Assembly: GCA_012520845.1 (NCBI GenBank)
Contig: JAAYNL010000015.1
Coordinates: 215,802-279,801 of the forward strand
Direction of reading: 5' to 3'
Length of the DNA: 64,000 bases
Source of the DNA: Thermoplasmatales archaeon
GTDB lineage: Archaea > Thermoplasmatota > Thermoplasmata > Methanomassiliicoccales > Methanomethylophilaceae
The notes below the pieces were generated by a model. That model saw nothing but the letters and a program-made list of their open reading frames with translations, did not search any database and had not been told where the DNA came from. Position numbers and translations under genes: made by a program. Below are positions 24,887 through 33,580 of this stretch, piece by piece (the first letter of the stretch is position 1; each line of letters opens with the position of its first letter).

Positions 24887-25884
24887 TTCCTGGATTCCAT
24901 TATGGAGATGAGGTCGCTCAGTATCGCCGAGGCGGTCTCGTGCTTGCCGGCGCCGCGGCCGGAAACGGTTATCGGGCCGGCGAGGTCGGTGAGGACCTGG
25001 GCGGTGTTCAGCGTCCCGGATATGGCGAGGGCGTGGCCCTTGGGCACGAGCCTCGGGGCCACCTCCAGCCTGTCGTCGGAAACCTCGCCGATCAGCCTTA
25101 TGACCATGCCGCGCTCCGCGGCCATGGCGACGGCCTCGGGGGTTATGGCGGTGATGCCGGTGACGGACACGTCCCTTATGGTGACGGCCCTGTCGAATAT
25201 GGAGTTGGCCAGGATCGCCACCTTGCTGGCGGCGTCTATGCCCTCTATGTCGTAGGTCGGGTCCGCCTCGGCGTAACCGAGCTGCTGCGCCTCGCGCAGG
25301 GCCTGGGAGAACGGCAGCCCCGTGTCCATCCTGGAGAGTATGTAGTTGCAGGTGCCGTTCAGTATGCCCCTGATCGACTTGATTCTCTGGCCGGCGAGGG
25401 CGGTGTGGCACAGCGAGATTATCGGCATGGCGCCGCCGACCGAGCCCTCGTATTTCAGTATGCAGCCGTTTTCCTCGGCCAGTTTCGCCAAGGCTGGGTA
25501 TTCAAGAGCCAGCGGGCCCTTGTTGACGGTCACCACGTCCTTCCCCGAGGCGAGGGCGTGCCTTATGTTGGCCAAGCCCTCCCCGCCGTTTTCTATGTCG
25601 GTGGGGGAGGTCTCAATGAGGACGTCGTAGTCCGTCATGTCCATTATCTCGGTGACGGGTTTCCCGTCGCGGGCGTTGGGGCCGCACTTGCCGCTGTTGG
25701 TTTTGGTGGCGAGGACGCAGAACCCGCAAAGGCTTTTTTTGTCGATGTTGAAACTGGACGAATCGACAACCCCGACGACCGAAATCGACGCATCATAATT
25801 GTCTTTAAGGTATTTTTCCTTCAACAGAAGAATCTCGAAAACGCCTTGCCCGACCGTCCCGAAACCGCTCAGGAACACCTTCAT
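24883..25884 (-). CDS. hom: Homoserine dehydrogenase
   Basis: A 333-residue NAD(P)-dependent enzyme that reduces aspartate semialdehyde to homoserine for threonine and methionine. The nucleotide-binding motif [14 protein letters not shown] is at residue 7. Catalytic-domain motifs [31 protein letters not shown] and the lysine-containing [21 protein letters not shown] region are present. It lacks a C-terminal ACT domain. A separate ACT gene lies immediately upstream, overlapping by one base, and probably supplies the regulatory part. Confidence 0.93.
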   Translation of the reverse strand: MKVFLSGFGTVGQGVFEILLLKEKYLKDNYDASISVVGVVDSSSFNIDKKSLCGFCVLATKTNSGKCGPNARDGKPVTEIMDMTDYDVLIETSPTDIENGGEGLANIRHALASGKDVVTVNKGPLALEYPALAKLAEENGCILKYEGSVGGAMPIISLCHTALAGQRIKSIRGILNGTCNYILSRMDTGLPFSQALREAQQLGYAEADPTYDIEGIDAASKVAILANSIFDRAVTIRDVSVTGITAITPEAVAMAAERGMVIRLIGEVSDDRLEVAPRLVPKGHALAISGTLNTAQVLTDLAGPITVSGRGAGKHETASAILSDLISIMESRK

Positions 25885-26366
25885 CAGTCCAACCCCCTTA
25901 TGCAGGCGGCGCCGGCTTTCTTGCAGGCCTTGCCGATGTAATCATCGAGCGAGCGCAGGTCGTCCTGGGATTTCGCTTTGATGGAAACCATCACCGTGTG
26001 CACCTTGCTGCCGGCGCCGGATGACGACCTGACGTACAGGGAGTGCACCGGGACCTTGGAGTCCGCGATCATCTTCTCCACGGCTGACGACGGCATGCCG
26101 CCTATGATGAGGTAGTCTATGGAATGGGTCTCCACAATGGAATCCACCCTGGCGACGACCACGTCGTTGGCCTCCCACGTGGCCTTGATTTTCTCCAACT
26201 CGTCCGGTCCGACGGAAAAGGTGATGTTGACGCCGATCCGCCCGTCGATGACCCTGTCCCTGTTGTGGACGACGCCAACGATGTTGCCACCGCACGAGGA
26301 TATGGGTTCCAGAGATCTAATCAAGGTGCCTGGAATGTCAAGTACGTGGATTTCAGCGTTAATCAT
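25884..26366 (-). CDS. ACT domain regulatory protein paired with homoserine dehydrogenase
   Basis: A 160-residue protein with an N-terminal ACT domain (residues 1-75, [36 protein letters not shown]) and a second ACT-like half. It is the first gene of the run ACT-hom-cimA-ACT-PFL, all with gaps under 6 bp or overlaps. It is therefore a good candidate for feedback control of homoserine dehydrogenase. The ATG at 26366 is chosen over 26378 because the TATA box (TATATAAG, minus strand, about 26396-26389) is 27 nt upstream, giving a leaderless transcript. Confidence 0.8.
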   Translation of the reverse strand: MINAEIHVLDIPGTLIRSLEPISSCGGNIVGVVHNRDRVIDGRIGVNITFSVGPDELEKIKATWEANDVVVARVDSIVETHSIDYLIIGGMPSSAVEKMIADSKVPVHSLYVRSSSGAGSKVHTVMVSIKAKSQDDLRSLDDYIGKACKKAGAACIRGLD

Positions 26367-26388
26367 GTACACACGCATTAAAGAGGGG

Positions 26389-26467
26389 CTTATATAGGTT
26401 TACGTCTCCCGCCCGTTTCGGGTAGAGGCCCTCGGACATCTGCCGCTGGATGCAAAACGATATATCG
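26389..26467. promoter_or_regulatory. TATA boxes of the amino-acid operon and argF
   Basis: TATATAAG (minus strand, about 26396-26389) serves the ACT-hom-cimA operon. GATATATCG (26459-26467, plus strand) lies about 26 nt before the argF ATG at 26488. Neither gene has a Shine-Dalgarno, so both look leaderless. Confidence 0.6.
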
Positions 26468-26487
26468 CTAAACACCTACGCCTCCGC

Positions 26488-27399
26488 ATGAAAAGGAACA
26501 TAATCTCCGTTCTCGACATGAAGGACGACATGCACCAGCTCGTCGACCTGGCGATAAAGCTGAAGGCGGAGCGCGGCAACCACGGGGACCCCCTGAAGGG
26601 GAAGTCGCTGGCGATGATATTCGAGAAGCCCAGCACCCGCACCCGCATTTCCTTCGACGTGGCCATAAGCGAGCTGGGCGGCCACCCGCTGTACATCCAC
26701 TCCGGCGATTCCCAGATGGGCCACGGGGAGACGGTGGAGGACACCGCCCGCGTGATGAGCCGCTTCGTCCACGGCATCATGTACCGGGCCTACGACTACA
26801 AGATCATGGACCGCCTCGGCGACGCGGCCACCGTCCCGGTGATAAGCGGCCTGGACAACCTGGAGCACCCGTGCCAGGCCCTGGCGGACATGATGACCAT
26901 CAAGGAGATCAAGGGCGGCTTCAAGGGGCGTAAGTTCGTATACCTGGGCGACGGCAACAACGTCTGCAACTCCCTTCTCTACGCCTGCGCCATAATGGGC
27001 ATCGACATGGTAGCCTGCTGCCCGGCGGTCCGCATGCCCAACGCCGAGATCATGCTCGGCGCCGCCCGCATAGCGGAGGAGAACGGCAGCCGGATAGAGG
27101 CCTCACACAAGCCGTACGAGGCGTGCAAGGACGCGGACGTGCTGTACACCGACACCTGGATATCCATGGGCGACGACACCCCCGTGGAGACGGCGACGCG
27201 CATATTCATGCCGTACCAGATCAACAAGGACCTGTTGGCCGTGGCCAAGCCGGACTGCATCGTGATGCACTGCCTGCCCGCCCACCGCAACATGGAGATC
27301 ACCGACGAGGTGATGGACGGCCCCAACAGCGTGGTGTTCGACCAGGCAGAGAACAGGCTCCACGCCCAGAAGGCCGTCCTGTACACGCTGCTCAAATGA
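26488..27399 (+). CDS. argF: Ornithine carbamoyltransferase
   Basis: A 303-residue transcarbamoylase making citrulline from ornithine and carbamoyl phosphate in arginine synthesis. The carbamoyl-phosphate loop is FEKPSTRTRISFDVA near residue 50. The motif HPCQALAD and the ornithine-binding HCLPAHR at about residue 268 separate it from aspartate transcarbamoylase. Leaderless start. Its last 8 bp overlap the end of the convergent DHH gene. Confidence 0.94.
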   Translation: MKRNIISVLDMKDDMHQLVDLAIKLKAERGNHGDPLKGKSLAMIFEKPSTRTRISFDVAISELGGHPLYIHSGDSQMGHGETVEDTARVMSRFVHGIMYRAYDYKIMDRLGDAATVPVISGLDNLEHPCQALADMMTIKEIKGGFKGRKFVYLGDGNNVCNSLLYACAIMGIDMVACCPAVRMPNAEIMLGAARIAEENGSRIEASHKPYEACKDADVLYTDTWISMGDDTPVETATRIFMPYQINKDLLAVAKPDCIVMHCLPAHRNMEITDEVMDGPNSVVFDQAENRLHAQKAVLYTLLK

Positions 27400-28786
27400 G
27401 CTGGGCGAGGACGATGTCCTCGACGGCGTCGAGGAATCTCTCCACGGCGTCGGCGGGAATGGTGGCGCCGGCGGCCACGGCGTGGCCGCCCCCGTCGCCG
27501 CCGACGTGGTTGGCCGCGGCGTTCATCACGAACGAGAGGTCGAGCCCCTTTGAGACCAGGGACCTGTCCGCCCTTGCCGACACCTTCTTGCCGCCGTCAC
27601 TGTCGGCGAAGGCGATCATCGGCATGTCCCAGTTCCCGTCGTTGAGCAGCATGCCCGCGACGATGCCGACGACCGTGTCCCGGATGGCGTCCCCGGAATC
27701 GAAATAGCGGACGACCCTGCGGGTCCTGACCAGGCCGTTTTTCTTGACGTAATCCAGGGCCCCGGCGATGTTGCGCCGGTGCGCCGCCCTGTTCTCCTTG
27801 GCCGCCTCCACGGCCCCGGGCTCGCCCAGGCATATGCCGAGACCGGTCTCCGCGTCGTCGTACCTCCCGCAGGAGTTCAGCAGCGTGGCGAATTCCTTCG
27901 CGTCGCCCATGCCGCGGGCCCGGCCGGGCACGTCGTAGTTCTCGCCGAAGACCTTCCCCGCGTCGTCAGCGGACAAAAGTGCCAGCAGGGCGCCGGATAT
28001 CCTTTCCGCCTCGTCGGGGGAGAGGTCCTTCCACGACCTTCTGGAACCGTCGGAATTCCTTTCCTCGACGCCCAACTCCTCAAGGAACCTGGAGCAGGCG
28101 ACGCCGTCGCCGGAGAGGCCGGGGACGGCGGGGTCGGACGAATACTGAAGGAACTGCCTGATAGGGCGGGTGTCCCTGCCGAAGAACCTGGGGCCGCGGG
28201 CCACCTCGATGCCCCCCGTGGCGACGGCGTCGTTCAGTATTTCCCTGTTAATCCCGACGAGGCCGGAGTCCTTGGAGTCCTGCAAATCCCCGCAGGCGCC
28301 TATCACGGCCAGGTACGCCAGGTCCGCGTTGGCGGGGTCGACCGCCCTGGACACGAGGTATGTCACGCCGGCGCCGGAGATCTCCGTGGAGCCGTCGAAT
28401 CCGAACTCGTGGGGATTCACGTGCACGACGGCGTTGAAACTGTCAAGCTGGGTCTGTCCCTTCCTCCAGTTCCTTTCGGGCACGTGGTGGTCAGTCACGA
28501 GCACGCCGTCCCTTTTGATCGACGACAGGTACCCGCTGCCCAGATCCACGATCCATACGAGGGATTCGGGGGAGGAGTTGACGTCCCCGGCGGCGTCCCC
28601 GTCGAATTTGGGGTAGAATCCCACGCGGCGCTTCTTGCCGAGCCTGTCCAGGGTGAGGGCGGCTATGGCCGCGGCGGAGATCCCGTCGGCGTCTATGTGC
28701 GCCACGACGAAGACGTCGTCCGCCGCGGCGACCCTCTCGGCGCCCCTGGCGCAGGCGTCCATGAACCCCTTCAGTCGGTCAGGCAC
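27392..28786 (-). CDS. DHH-family phosphoesterase (archaeal RecJ-like)
   Basis: A 464-residue DHH/DHHA1 phosphoesterase. Motif I is VVAHIDADGISAAAI, motif III is VTDHHVPE, and the glycine-rich DHHA1 signature GGDGGGHAVAAGATI is near the C-terminus. Archaeal homologues are RecJ-like nucleases, some bound to the replicative helicase complex (GAN). DNA or short-RNA exonuclease activity is likely but not provable here. GTG start at 28786, overlapping the stop of the RNase H-like gene by 8 bp, which suggests a joint nucleic-acid-processing transcript. Confidence 0.85.
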   Translation of the reverse strand: MPDRLKGFMDACARGAERVAAADDVFVVAHIDADGISAAAIAALTLDRLGKKRRVGFYPKFDGDAAGDVNSSPESLVWIVDLGSGYLSSIKRDGVLVTDHHVPERNWRKGQTQLDSFNAVVHVNPHEFGFDGSTEISGAGVTYLVSRAVDPANADLAYLAVIGACGDLQDSKDSGLVGINREILNDAVATGGIEVARGPRFFGRDTRPIRQFLQYSSDPAVPGLSGDGVACSRFLEELGVEERNSDGSRRSWKDLSPDEAERISGALLALLSADDAGKVFGENYDVPGRARGMGDAKEFATLLNSCGRYDDAETGLGICLGEPGAVEAAKENRAAHRRNIAGALDYVKKNGLVRTRRVVRYFDSGDAIRDTVVGIVAGMLLNDGNWDMPMIAFADSDGGKKVSARADRSLVSKGLDLSFVMNAAANHVGGDGGGHAVAAGATIPADAVERFLDAVEDIVLAQLI

Positions 28787-29522
28787 GGGAGAGCCTCCCG
28801 TAAATGATGTCGGCTATGGCGGCAAGGTTTTCGGTGTCGGCCCTGTTGTATTCGGTCAGCAGTTCCAGCGCCGCGTCGTCGTTGTGCCTTTCCCAACGTT
28901 TCCACAGCCTGACCGCCTCCGCCCCGTCGACCCGGGCAAGATGCCCTTCCCTGCCGATGCCCAGCGCCGACTCGACGCCGGCGAGGCCGCCCCTCAGCCC
29001 GGCTTTCCTGCCGGCGAAGCGCAGGTCCATGTTGGGCATCCCCAGGTCCACCCCTGGAAACTCGCCTCTGAGCATGGGGACGTCGAAGCACTTGCCGTTG
29101 AACGTGACCAGGAGCGGCGCGCCGTCCAAGGCGTCGGAGAGCCTCCCGGCGGTCAGGTCCCTGCCCCGGGTCAGCGTGACGGTATAGCCGCCCCTGTGGA
29201 CGGACACCATCGTCACGACCGCGCCCGCATGCAAACCGTCCGTCTCTATGTCCAGGAAGGCCGCGTCCCCGCCGAACCTGCCGAAGAGCCTCCATTCCTC
29301 GTTGCCGGGGAGCATGGCGGCCAACTCCCTCGTTTCCCCGGCCTCGAGGTGCCCGACGGCGGTTTCCAGGCAACGGTCGCATTCCGCCTTCCTGCGCGGG
29401 TTCATCGCGGGTACCGAATCCGCGTCCAGAAAGCCGTACCAGTCGAGGACGCCGCAGGAGATTATCCTCTCCTCCGTCTTGGGCCCGACCCCCGGCAGGA
29501 TCCTGAACGTCCTCGAAATCAT
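28779..29522 (-). CDS. RNase H-like (YprB-type) exonuclease domain protein
   Basis: A 247-residue protein. Residues 1-70 include a helix-hairpin-helix-like start (RILPGVGPKTEERIISCGV). Then comes a DEDD-type nuclease: AFLDIETDG, LVTFNGKCFDVP, DLRFAGRK and YNRADTENL place the acidic residues of the YprB/RNase_H_2 family. It is probably a 3'-5' exonuclease. The ATG at 29522 is 28 nt from a TATA-like TTTTTAAC on the minus strand. It precedes and overlaps the DHH nuclease gene. Confidence 0.83.
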   Translation of the reverse strand: MISRTFRILPGVGPKTEERIISCGVLDWYGFLDADSVPAMNPRRKAECDRCLETAVGHLEAGETRELAAMLPGNEEWRLFGRFGGDAAFLDIETDGLHAGAVVTMVSVHRGGYTVTLTRGRDLTAGRLSDALDGAPLLVTFNGKCFDVPMLRGEFPGVDLGMPNMDLRFAGRKAGLRGGLAGVESALGIGREGHLARVDGAEAVRLWKRWERHNDDAALELLTEYNRADTENLAAIADIIYGRLSRA

Positions 29523-29597
29523 GGCGCACGCCTATGAGGGGACCGTTAAAAACCTTATCTCCCTACCTTTTTACCCGACCCCCTCATATCCCGGGCC

Positions 29598-30323
29598 GTG
29601 GACGTGTTGGAGATAGCCCCCGGGGTCTCGGCGACCAAGGATTTCTGCCTTCTGGTGGGCGACGGCCCGACGATGGTGGTGGGCGACCTGCACCTGGGGT
29701 ATGAAAAGGCCCTCGAGTCCGACGGCCTGCACATACCGAGGTTCAACACCGCTTCGGTCCGCGAGGGCCTGAACCGCGCCATCTCCGACCACTCCCCGGA
29801 GTCCATAGTGTTGCTGGGCGACATAAAGCACGATTTCAGGAGGCCGGAGCGGGAGGTGAGGGAGGAGGTCCTCGGCGTCCTGGAACTCCTCGTGGACACC
29901 GCGGACGTGGCCGTGGTTCGCGGGAACCACGACAACTTCCTGCAGAACATACTGTCCGACCTCGGCCTGTTCGCCACGGACCACATCGACGTACACGGAT
30001 ACAGGCTGGAGCACGGCCACGAGGATTCCGGGGCGCGGCCGGTCATAATCGGCCACGAGCACCCGTCCGTGAGGATCCGGGGGTCGGTGCACGGGGACGT
30101 GAAGATCCCGTGCTTCCTGCATTTCGAAAAGGAGGGGATAGTCGTGGTGCCGCCCTTCAGCCCGTTTCCCCTGGGCAGCGACCTGTCGCCCTCCGACCCA
30201 GGGCAGTTCATGTCCCCCGCATGCAGGGCCGCCGACGCGGAATCGGCGCGGGTCTACGGCGTCACGGAGATAGGCGTCCTCGACCTCGGGGCGCTTGGGG
30301 GAATCAAGGATTTGGAACTATGA
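29598..30323 (+). CDS. Metallophosphoesterase
   Basis: A 241-residue calcineurin-like phosphoesterase. The metal motifs are in order: VGDLHLGYE, LLGDIKHDF, RGNHDNF and GHEHPSVRI. This length and the ending with a conserved C-terminal beta region fit the archaeal SbcD-like/COG1407 group, often linked to DNA repair helicases. The substrate is unknown. GTG 29598 is used; a TTTTTA box about 27 nt upstream makes a leaderless start likely. It is divergent from the RNase H-like gene. Confidence 0.85.
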   Translation: MDVLEIAPGVSATKDFCLLVGDGPTMVVGDLHLGYEKALESDGLHIPRFNTASVREGLNRAISDHSPESIVLLGDIKHDFRRPEREVREEVLGVLELLVDTADVAVVRGNHDNFLQNILSDLGLFATDHIDVHGYRLEHGHEDSGARPVIIGHEHPSVRIRGSVHGDVKIPCFLHFEKEGIVVVPPFSPFPLGSDLSPSDPGQFMSPACRAADAESARVYGVTEIGVLDLGALGGIKDLEL

Positions 30324-30332
30324 AAATCAACC

Positions 30333-30470
30333 CCGTTAAATAGATAGTTTTATAAACTCTATAATACGCGCGACTATATGAGATATGGATATTCAATCCA
30401 TCCATAAAAGGGTTTAATATGGTGGTTGGAAATCAACACACAACATCCGGCGACGGATGGAGGAAATAAA
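30333..30470 (+). promoter_or_regulatory. Promoter and leader of the corrinoid protein gene
   Basis: An AT-rich interval with TTTAATAT (30413-30420) as likely TATA box, an inverted repeat ATGGAT-ATTCA-ATCCAT (30385-30401) just upstream of it, and a leader ending in GGAGG before ATG 30471. A second TTTTATAA lies at about 30348. The inverted repeat is an operator candidate. Confidence 0.5.
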
Positions 30471-31109
30471 ATGAGCGCAGAAATGGACAAACTCATAGAC
30501 ATCGTCGTGACTGGGAAAATCAAGGAAGCCAAGGACGCCACTCAGGCGTGCCTTGATGCCGGGCACGGCCCGAAGGACATAGTCTTCGAAGGCCTTTCCA
30601 AAGCGATGGCCATCGTTGGCGACAAATACGCCGCCAAGCAGTACTACCTGCCCCAGGTGTTGCTTTCCGCCAACACCCTGTATCAGGGTCTGAACCTCGT
30701 TCTCCCCATGCTTGAGGGCGAGGGCGGCGCCGGTAAGGGCACCGTCGTGATCGCGGTCGTCGAGGGCGACGTACACGACATCGGCAAGAACATCGTCAAG
30801 GCCATGCTGACCGGCCTCGGCCTGACCATCCACGACCTCGGCAAGGACGTCCCCGTCAAGGACTTCATCGCCAAGGCCAAGGAGACCAACGCCCAGATCA
30901 TCGCCGAGTCCACCCTCATGACCCCCACCCTGGCGGCCATGAAGGAGATGGAGAGCGTCCTCAAGGAAGAGGGCCTCAAGGGCAAGGTCAAGACGATGGT
31001 CGGCGGCGGCGCCACCTCCAAGGAGTTCGCCGACCAGATCGGTGCGGACGGTTGGTCCTACGACGCCGTCGAGGCGTCCCAGCTGGCCTCCAAGCTCCTG
31101 GGCCTCTGA
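30471..31109 (+). CDS. Methyltransferase corrinoid protein (MtmC/MtbC/MttC/MtaC family)
   Basis: A 212-residue cobalamin-binding methyl carrier. The N-terminal helical B12-binding_2 domain (1-85) precedes a Rossmann-like domain with the lower-ligand motif DVHDIGKN near residue 100 (D-x-H-x-x-G), then ESTLMTPTL and MVGGGATS. Such proteins accept a methyl group from a substrate-specific methyltransferase and pass it to a MtbA/MtaA enzyme. Which substrate it serves cannot be told: no MtmB, MtbB, MttB or MtaB gene is nearby. GGAGG precedes the ATG, and a hairpin with a T-rich tail follows. Strong codon bias suggests high expression. Confidence 0.92.
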   Translation: MSAEMDKLIDIVVTGKIKEAKDATQACLDAGHGPKDIVFEGLSKAMAIVGDKYAAKQYYLPQVLLSANTLYQGLNLVLPMLEGEGGAGKGTVVIAVVEGDVHDIGKNIVKAMLTGLGLTIHDLGKDVPVKDFIAKAKETNAQIIAESTLMTPTLAAMKEMESVLKEEGLKGKVKTMVGGGATSKEFADQIGADGWSYDAVEASQLASKLLGL

Positions 31110-31112
31110 AAC

Positions 31113-31150
31113 CCGGAAGGGTTCCGGAAACCAGCACAAACCCCTTTTCC
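31113..31150 (+). terminator. Hairpin after the corrinoid protein gene
   Basis: CCGGAA (31113-31118) pairs with TTCCGG (31122-31127) around GGG, followed shortly by AAACCCCTTTTCC. This separates the corrinoid gene from the next unit. Confidence 0.6.
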
Positions 31151-31206
31151 TTTCCATCTTTCCACTTTTGGTGGCCACAGCCGCTTGGCGTCGCGCGTCG
31201 GATGTA

Positions 31207-31248
31207 CCGTATAACTTTTTCAATGGGTTATACGGCATGTTTTAATAG
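31207..31248 (+). promoter_or_regulatory. Nine-bp inverted repeat beside the TATA box of the HyuA-like gene
   Basis: CCGTATAAC (31207-31215) and GTTATACGG (31227-31235) form a perfect inverted repeat. It ends a few bases before TTTTAATAG (31240-31248), the TATA box lying about 27 nt from the leaderless ATG at 31271. The position suits an operator. Confidence 0.6.
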
Positions 31249-31270
31249 GGAACCAGACTAACATTTCCGC

Positions 31271-33484
31271 ATGGCGAAAAGGTCCGAGTTCGACCAATGG
31301 GCGATCGACTGGATTGAGTCGGAGAAAAAGGCAGGCAGGAAATGCTTCGACGTCAAGAAACGCGGCAACTCCTACTACGTCTATTACCAATCGACCAGGT
31401 ACAACGCGGAGACCAAGAAAAGGGAAAAGGTGTCCGGCTACCTGGGCAGGCTCATCGAGGGCGTCGGCCTCGTCGAGCCGGACTCGTATTCCGAGGATGA
31501 CGAGATCGTAACGCCGACCAGGTATGGCCTCGGGGTCGACACCGGCGGCACCTACACAGACGCCGTGATCCTCGATTTGGACGATTTCTCGGTCGTGGCG
31601 AAAAGGAAATCCAGGACGACCCACCACGACCTGACCAAGGGCCTGTATGCTTCGGTAGAGGCCGTGTTCGCCTCTTGCGACGTGCAACCCGAGGAAATTG
31701 CGCTGGTAGGCATATCCACAACCCTGGCCACGAACTCGGTGCTGGAGGGGCACGGCGGTCAGGTCGGCCTGCTTTTGATAGGATGGGACCCGATGTCCCC
31801 CGTGAATTTCGGCGAGAAGACGCAGGCGTTCATAAAGGGCGGTTTCGACAGCAAGGGCAGGGCCGTCCAGGCCCTGAGTAAGGCTGACGTCGTCGCCGCG
31901 ATAGAGAAGGTGTCCGACGGCATCGACGCCATAGCGATATCCGGGTTGTTCGCCAACCTCAATCCCTCGCAGGAGAAGAAAGTCAAGGAATTGGCCATGG
32001 AGATCACCGGCCTGCCGACGGTGGCGGGCCACGAGCTTTCCGCCGAGATGGGCATCGATGTCAGGGCGGAGACCGCCGTGCTGAACGGCAGGCTCATACC
32101 CATCGTCAGCAAATTCTTCGACGGCGTGGAGTCCACCTTCCGCGGCATGGGCATCACGGCGCCAATCATGGCCTATAAGGGGGACGGGTCCGTCATGACC
32201 TTGGAGGAGGCCCGCAAATACCCCGTGGAAACAATCCTTTCCGGCCCCGCCGCCAGTTCCATGGGGGGCAAGGTGCTGTCCGGCGTGGAGGACTGCGTCG
32301 TCGTCGACATCGGCGGCACCTCCACCGACATCGCCGTCATGGACGGCGGGTTCCCGCAGATACAGTTCGACGGCGCCAGGGTCGGCGGTTGGAGGACCAG
32401 GGTCAAGGCCGTGGACATGCGCACCGTCGCCCTGGGTGGGGATTCCCGCATCCACATCGCGGAAGGCAACAAATTCCTGATAGGCCCGGAGCGGGTCATA
32501 CCGCTGTCGACGTTCGTACAGGGCAGGCCCGGGCTGGCCAGGAAAATCGCCTACGAGACCATTTTCGAGTATTACGAGGCGGACGACTCCTTCGACGCCA
32601 GGGGCCTCGGCGAGAAGGAAGCCCGCATATTCGCCGCCGCCAAGGGGAGGGGCCCCGTGACCCAGATGGAGATAATGGATGCCACCAAGGGCCTTTGGAT
32701 AATTGACGAGGAGCTCAAATCCCTGGTGTCCCAAGGCGCGTTGGAGATGGCCTCCCTCACCCCCACGGACGTGATGGTCACCCTCGGCCTGTACGAGAAC
32801 GGCGACCGGAAGGGCGCCGAGGCGGGCGTGGAGGCCGTCGCCCTGAGGACGGGCATGACCCGGGACCAGGCCGCCCACGTCCTCTACGAGGAAATCAAGG
32901 TCGGCGTCGCCGAGGCCATAATGTCCAAGATGTTCGACGACGAATTCGAGGCCTGGAGGGACAGGGGGTCCGAGACGCTCATGAGGCGCATGGCCGGTCT
33001 CGACCGCAACGGCAAGATGTCCATATCAGCGAATTTCAGCGTGCCCATCGTCGGCATCGGCGCGCCCGCCAGGCACATGATGTCCGACATCGCCGAGAGG
33101 CTGGGCGCCGAGGTGATTTTCCCGGAGAACCACGATGTCGGCAACGCCGTGGGCGTAATCACCAGCAAGATCTCCGAATCCATGACCGCCGTCGTGGTGC
33201 CCACGCCGGACTACAGGTTCATGGCCACGGTGCCGTTCATGGGCGCAAGCTACCACGCCCACCTGGGCAGCGCCGTCTCATCCGCTCGCAGCAGCCTCGA
33301 GTCCATGCTCCATTCCAAGGTGAAGGGCCAGGGCGGCAGGAACATCGCCACCTCGTCGAAAATAAAGACGTTCTTCGCTGCGGAGGGCCGCATGGGGGAA
33401 TGGGACGAGACCGTCATAGCCCGCACCGTCAACCGGGTGGAGATAGTCTCCAGGGCGATCGGGGACCCGCCGGAGGTCCTTTGA
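31271..33484 (+). CDS. Hydantoinase/oxoprolinase-like (HyuA) ATPase with N-terminal extension
   Basis: A 737-residue protein. Residues 94 onward form a HyuA-type ASKHA ATPase: GVDTGGTYTDAVILDL, GISTTLATNSVLEGHGG, LSGPAASSMGG and VVDIGGTSTDIAVMDGG. HyuA proteins use ATP to open N-methylhydantoin or 5-oxoproline, usually with a HyuB partner, which is absent here. The first 75 residues (KKRGNSYYVYYQSTRYN, KREKVSGYLGRLIEG) do not belong to HyuA; they recall a small module found at the N-terminus of some IS1634-type transposases. Its placement between a corrinoid protein and a CoM methyltransferase suggests a role in methyl-substrate use or corrinoid reactivation. Leaderless start. Confidence 0.75.
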   Translation: MAKRSEFDQWAIDWIESEKKAGRKCFDVKKRGNSYYVYYQSTRYNAETKKREKVSGYLGRLIEGVGLVEPDSYSEDDEIVTPTRYGLGVDTGGTYTDAVILDLDDFSVVAKRKSRTTHHDLTKGLYASVEAVFASCDVQPEEIALVGISTTLATNSVLEGHGGQVGLLLIGWDPMSPVNFGEKTQAFIKGGFDSKGRAVQALSKADVVAAIEKVSDGIDAIAISGLFANLNPSQEKKVKELAMEITGLPTVAGHELSAEMGIDVRAETAVLNGRLIPIVSKFFDGVESTFRGMGITAPIMAYKGDGSVMTLEEARKYPVETILSGPAASSMGGKVLSGVEDCVVVDIGGTSTDIAVMDGGFPQIQFDGARVGGWRTRVKAVDMRTVALGGDSRIHIAEGNKFLIGPERVIPLSTFVQGRPGLARKIAYETIFEYYEADDSFDARGLGEKEARIFAAAKGRGPVTQMEIMDATKGLWIIDEELKSLVSQGALEMASLTPTDVMVTLGLYENGDRKGAEAGVEAVALRTGMTRDQAAHVLYEEIKVGVAEAIMSKMFDDEFEAWRDRGSETLMRRMAGLDRNGKMSISANFSVPIVGIGAPARHMMSDIAERLGAEVIFPENHDVGNAVGVITSKISESMTAVVVPTPDYRFMATVPFMGASYHAHLGSAVSSARSSLESMLHSKVKGQGGRNIATSSKIKTFFAAEGRMGEWDETVIARTVNRVEIVSRAIGDPPEVL

Positions 33485-33534
33485 GGGCGCCCCAGCGGGT
33501 TAAACGGGCTTATCCCGAAACGCCCGGTTGAAAC

Positions 33535-33572
33535 GTTAAATAAGTTGAGTCCCATCCCGCAACCACGGAGAG
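33535..33572 (+). promoter_or_regulatory. TATA box and Shine-Dalgarno of the CoM methyltransferase gene
   Basis: GTTAAATAAG (33535-33544) as TATA box and GGAGAG (33567-33572) 8 nt before ATG 33581. These indicate a separate promoter and decide the start against ATG 33545. Confidence 0.6.
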
Positions 33573-33580
33573 ATAATACT

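Noticed and set aside
31271..31500. Insertion sequence, because of the transposase-like N-terminus
   Set aside because: The frame runs on into a complete HyuA-type ATPase, and no terminal inverted repeats or catalytic transposase residues are seen.
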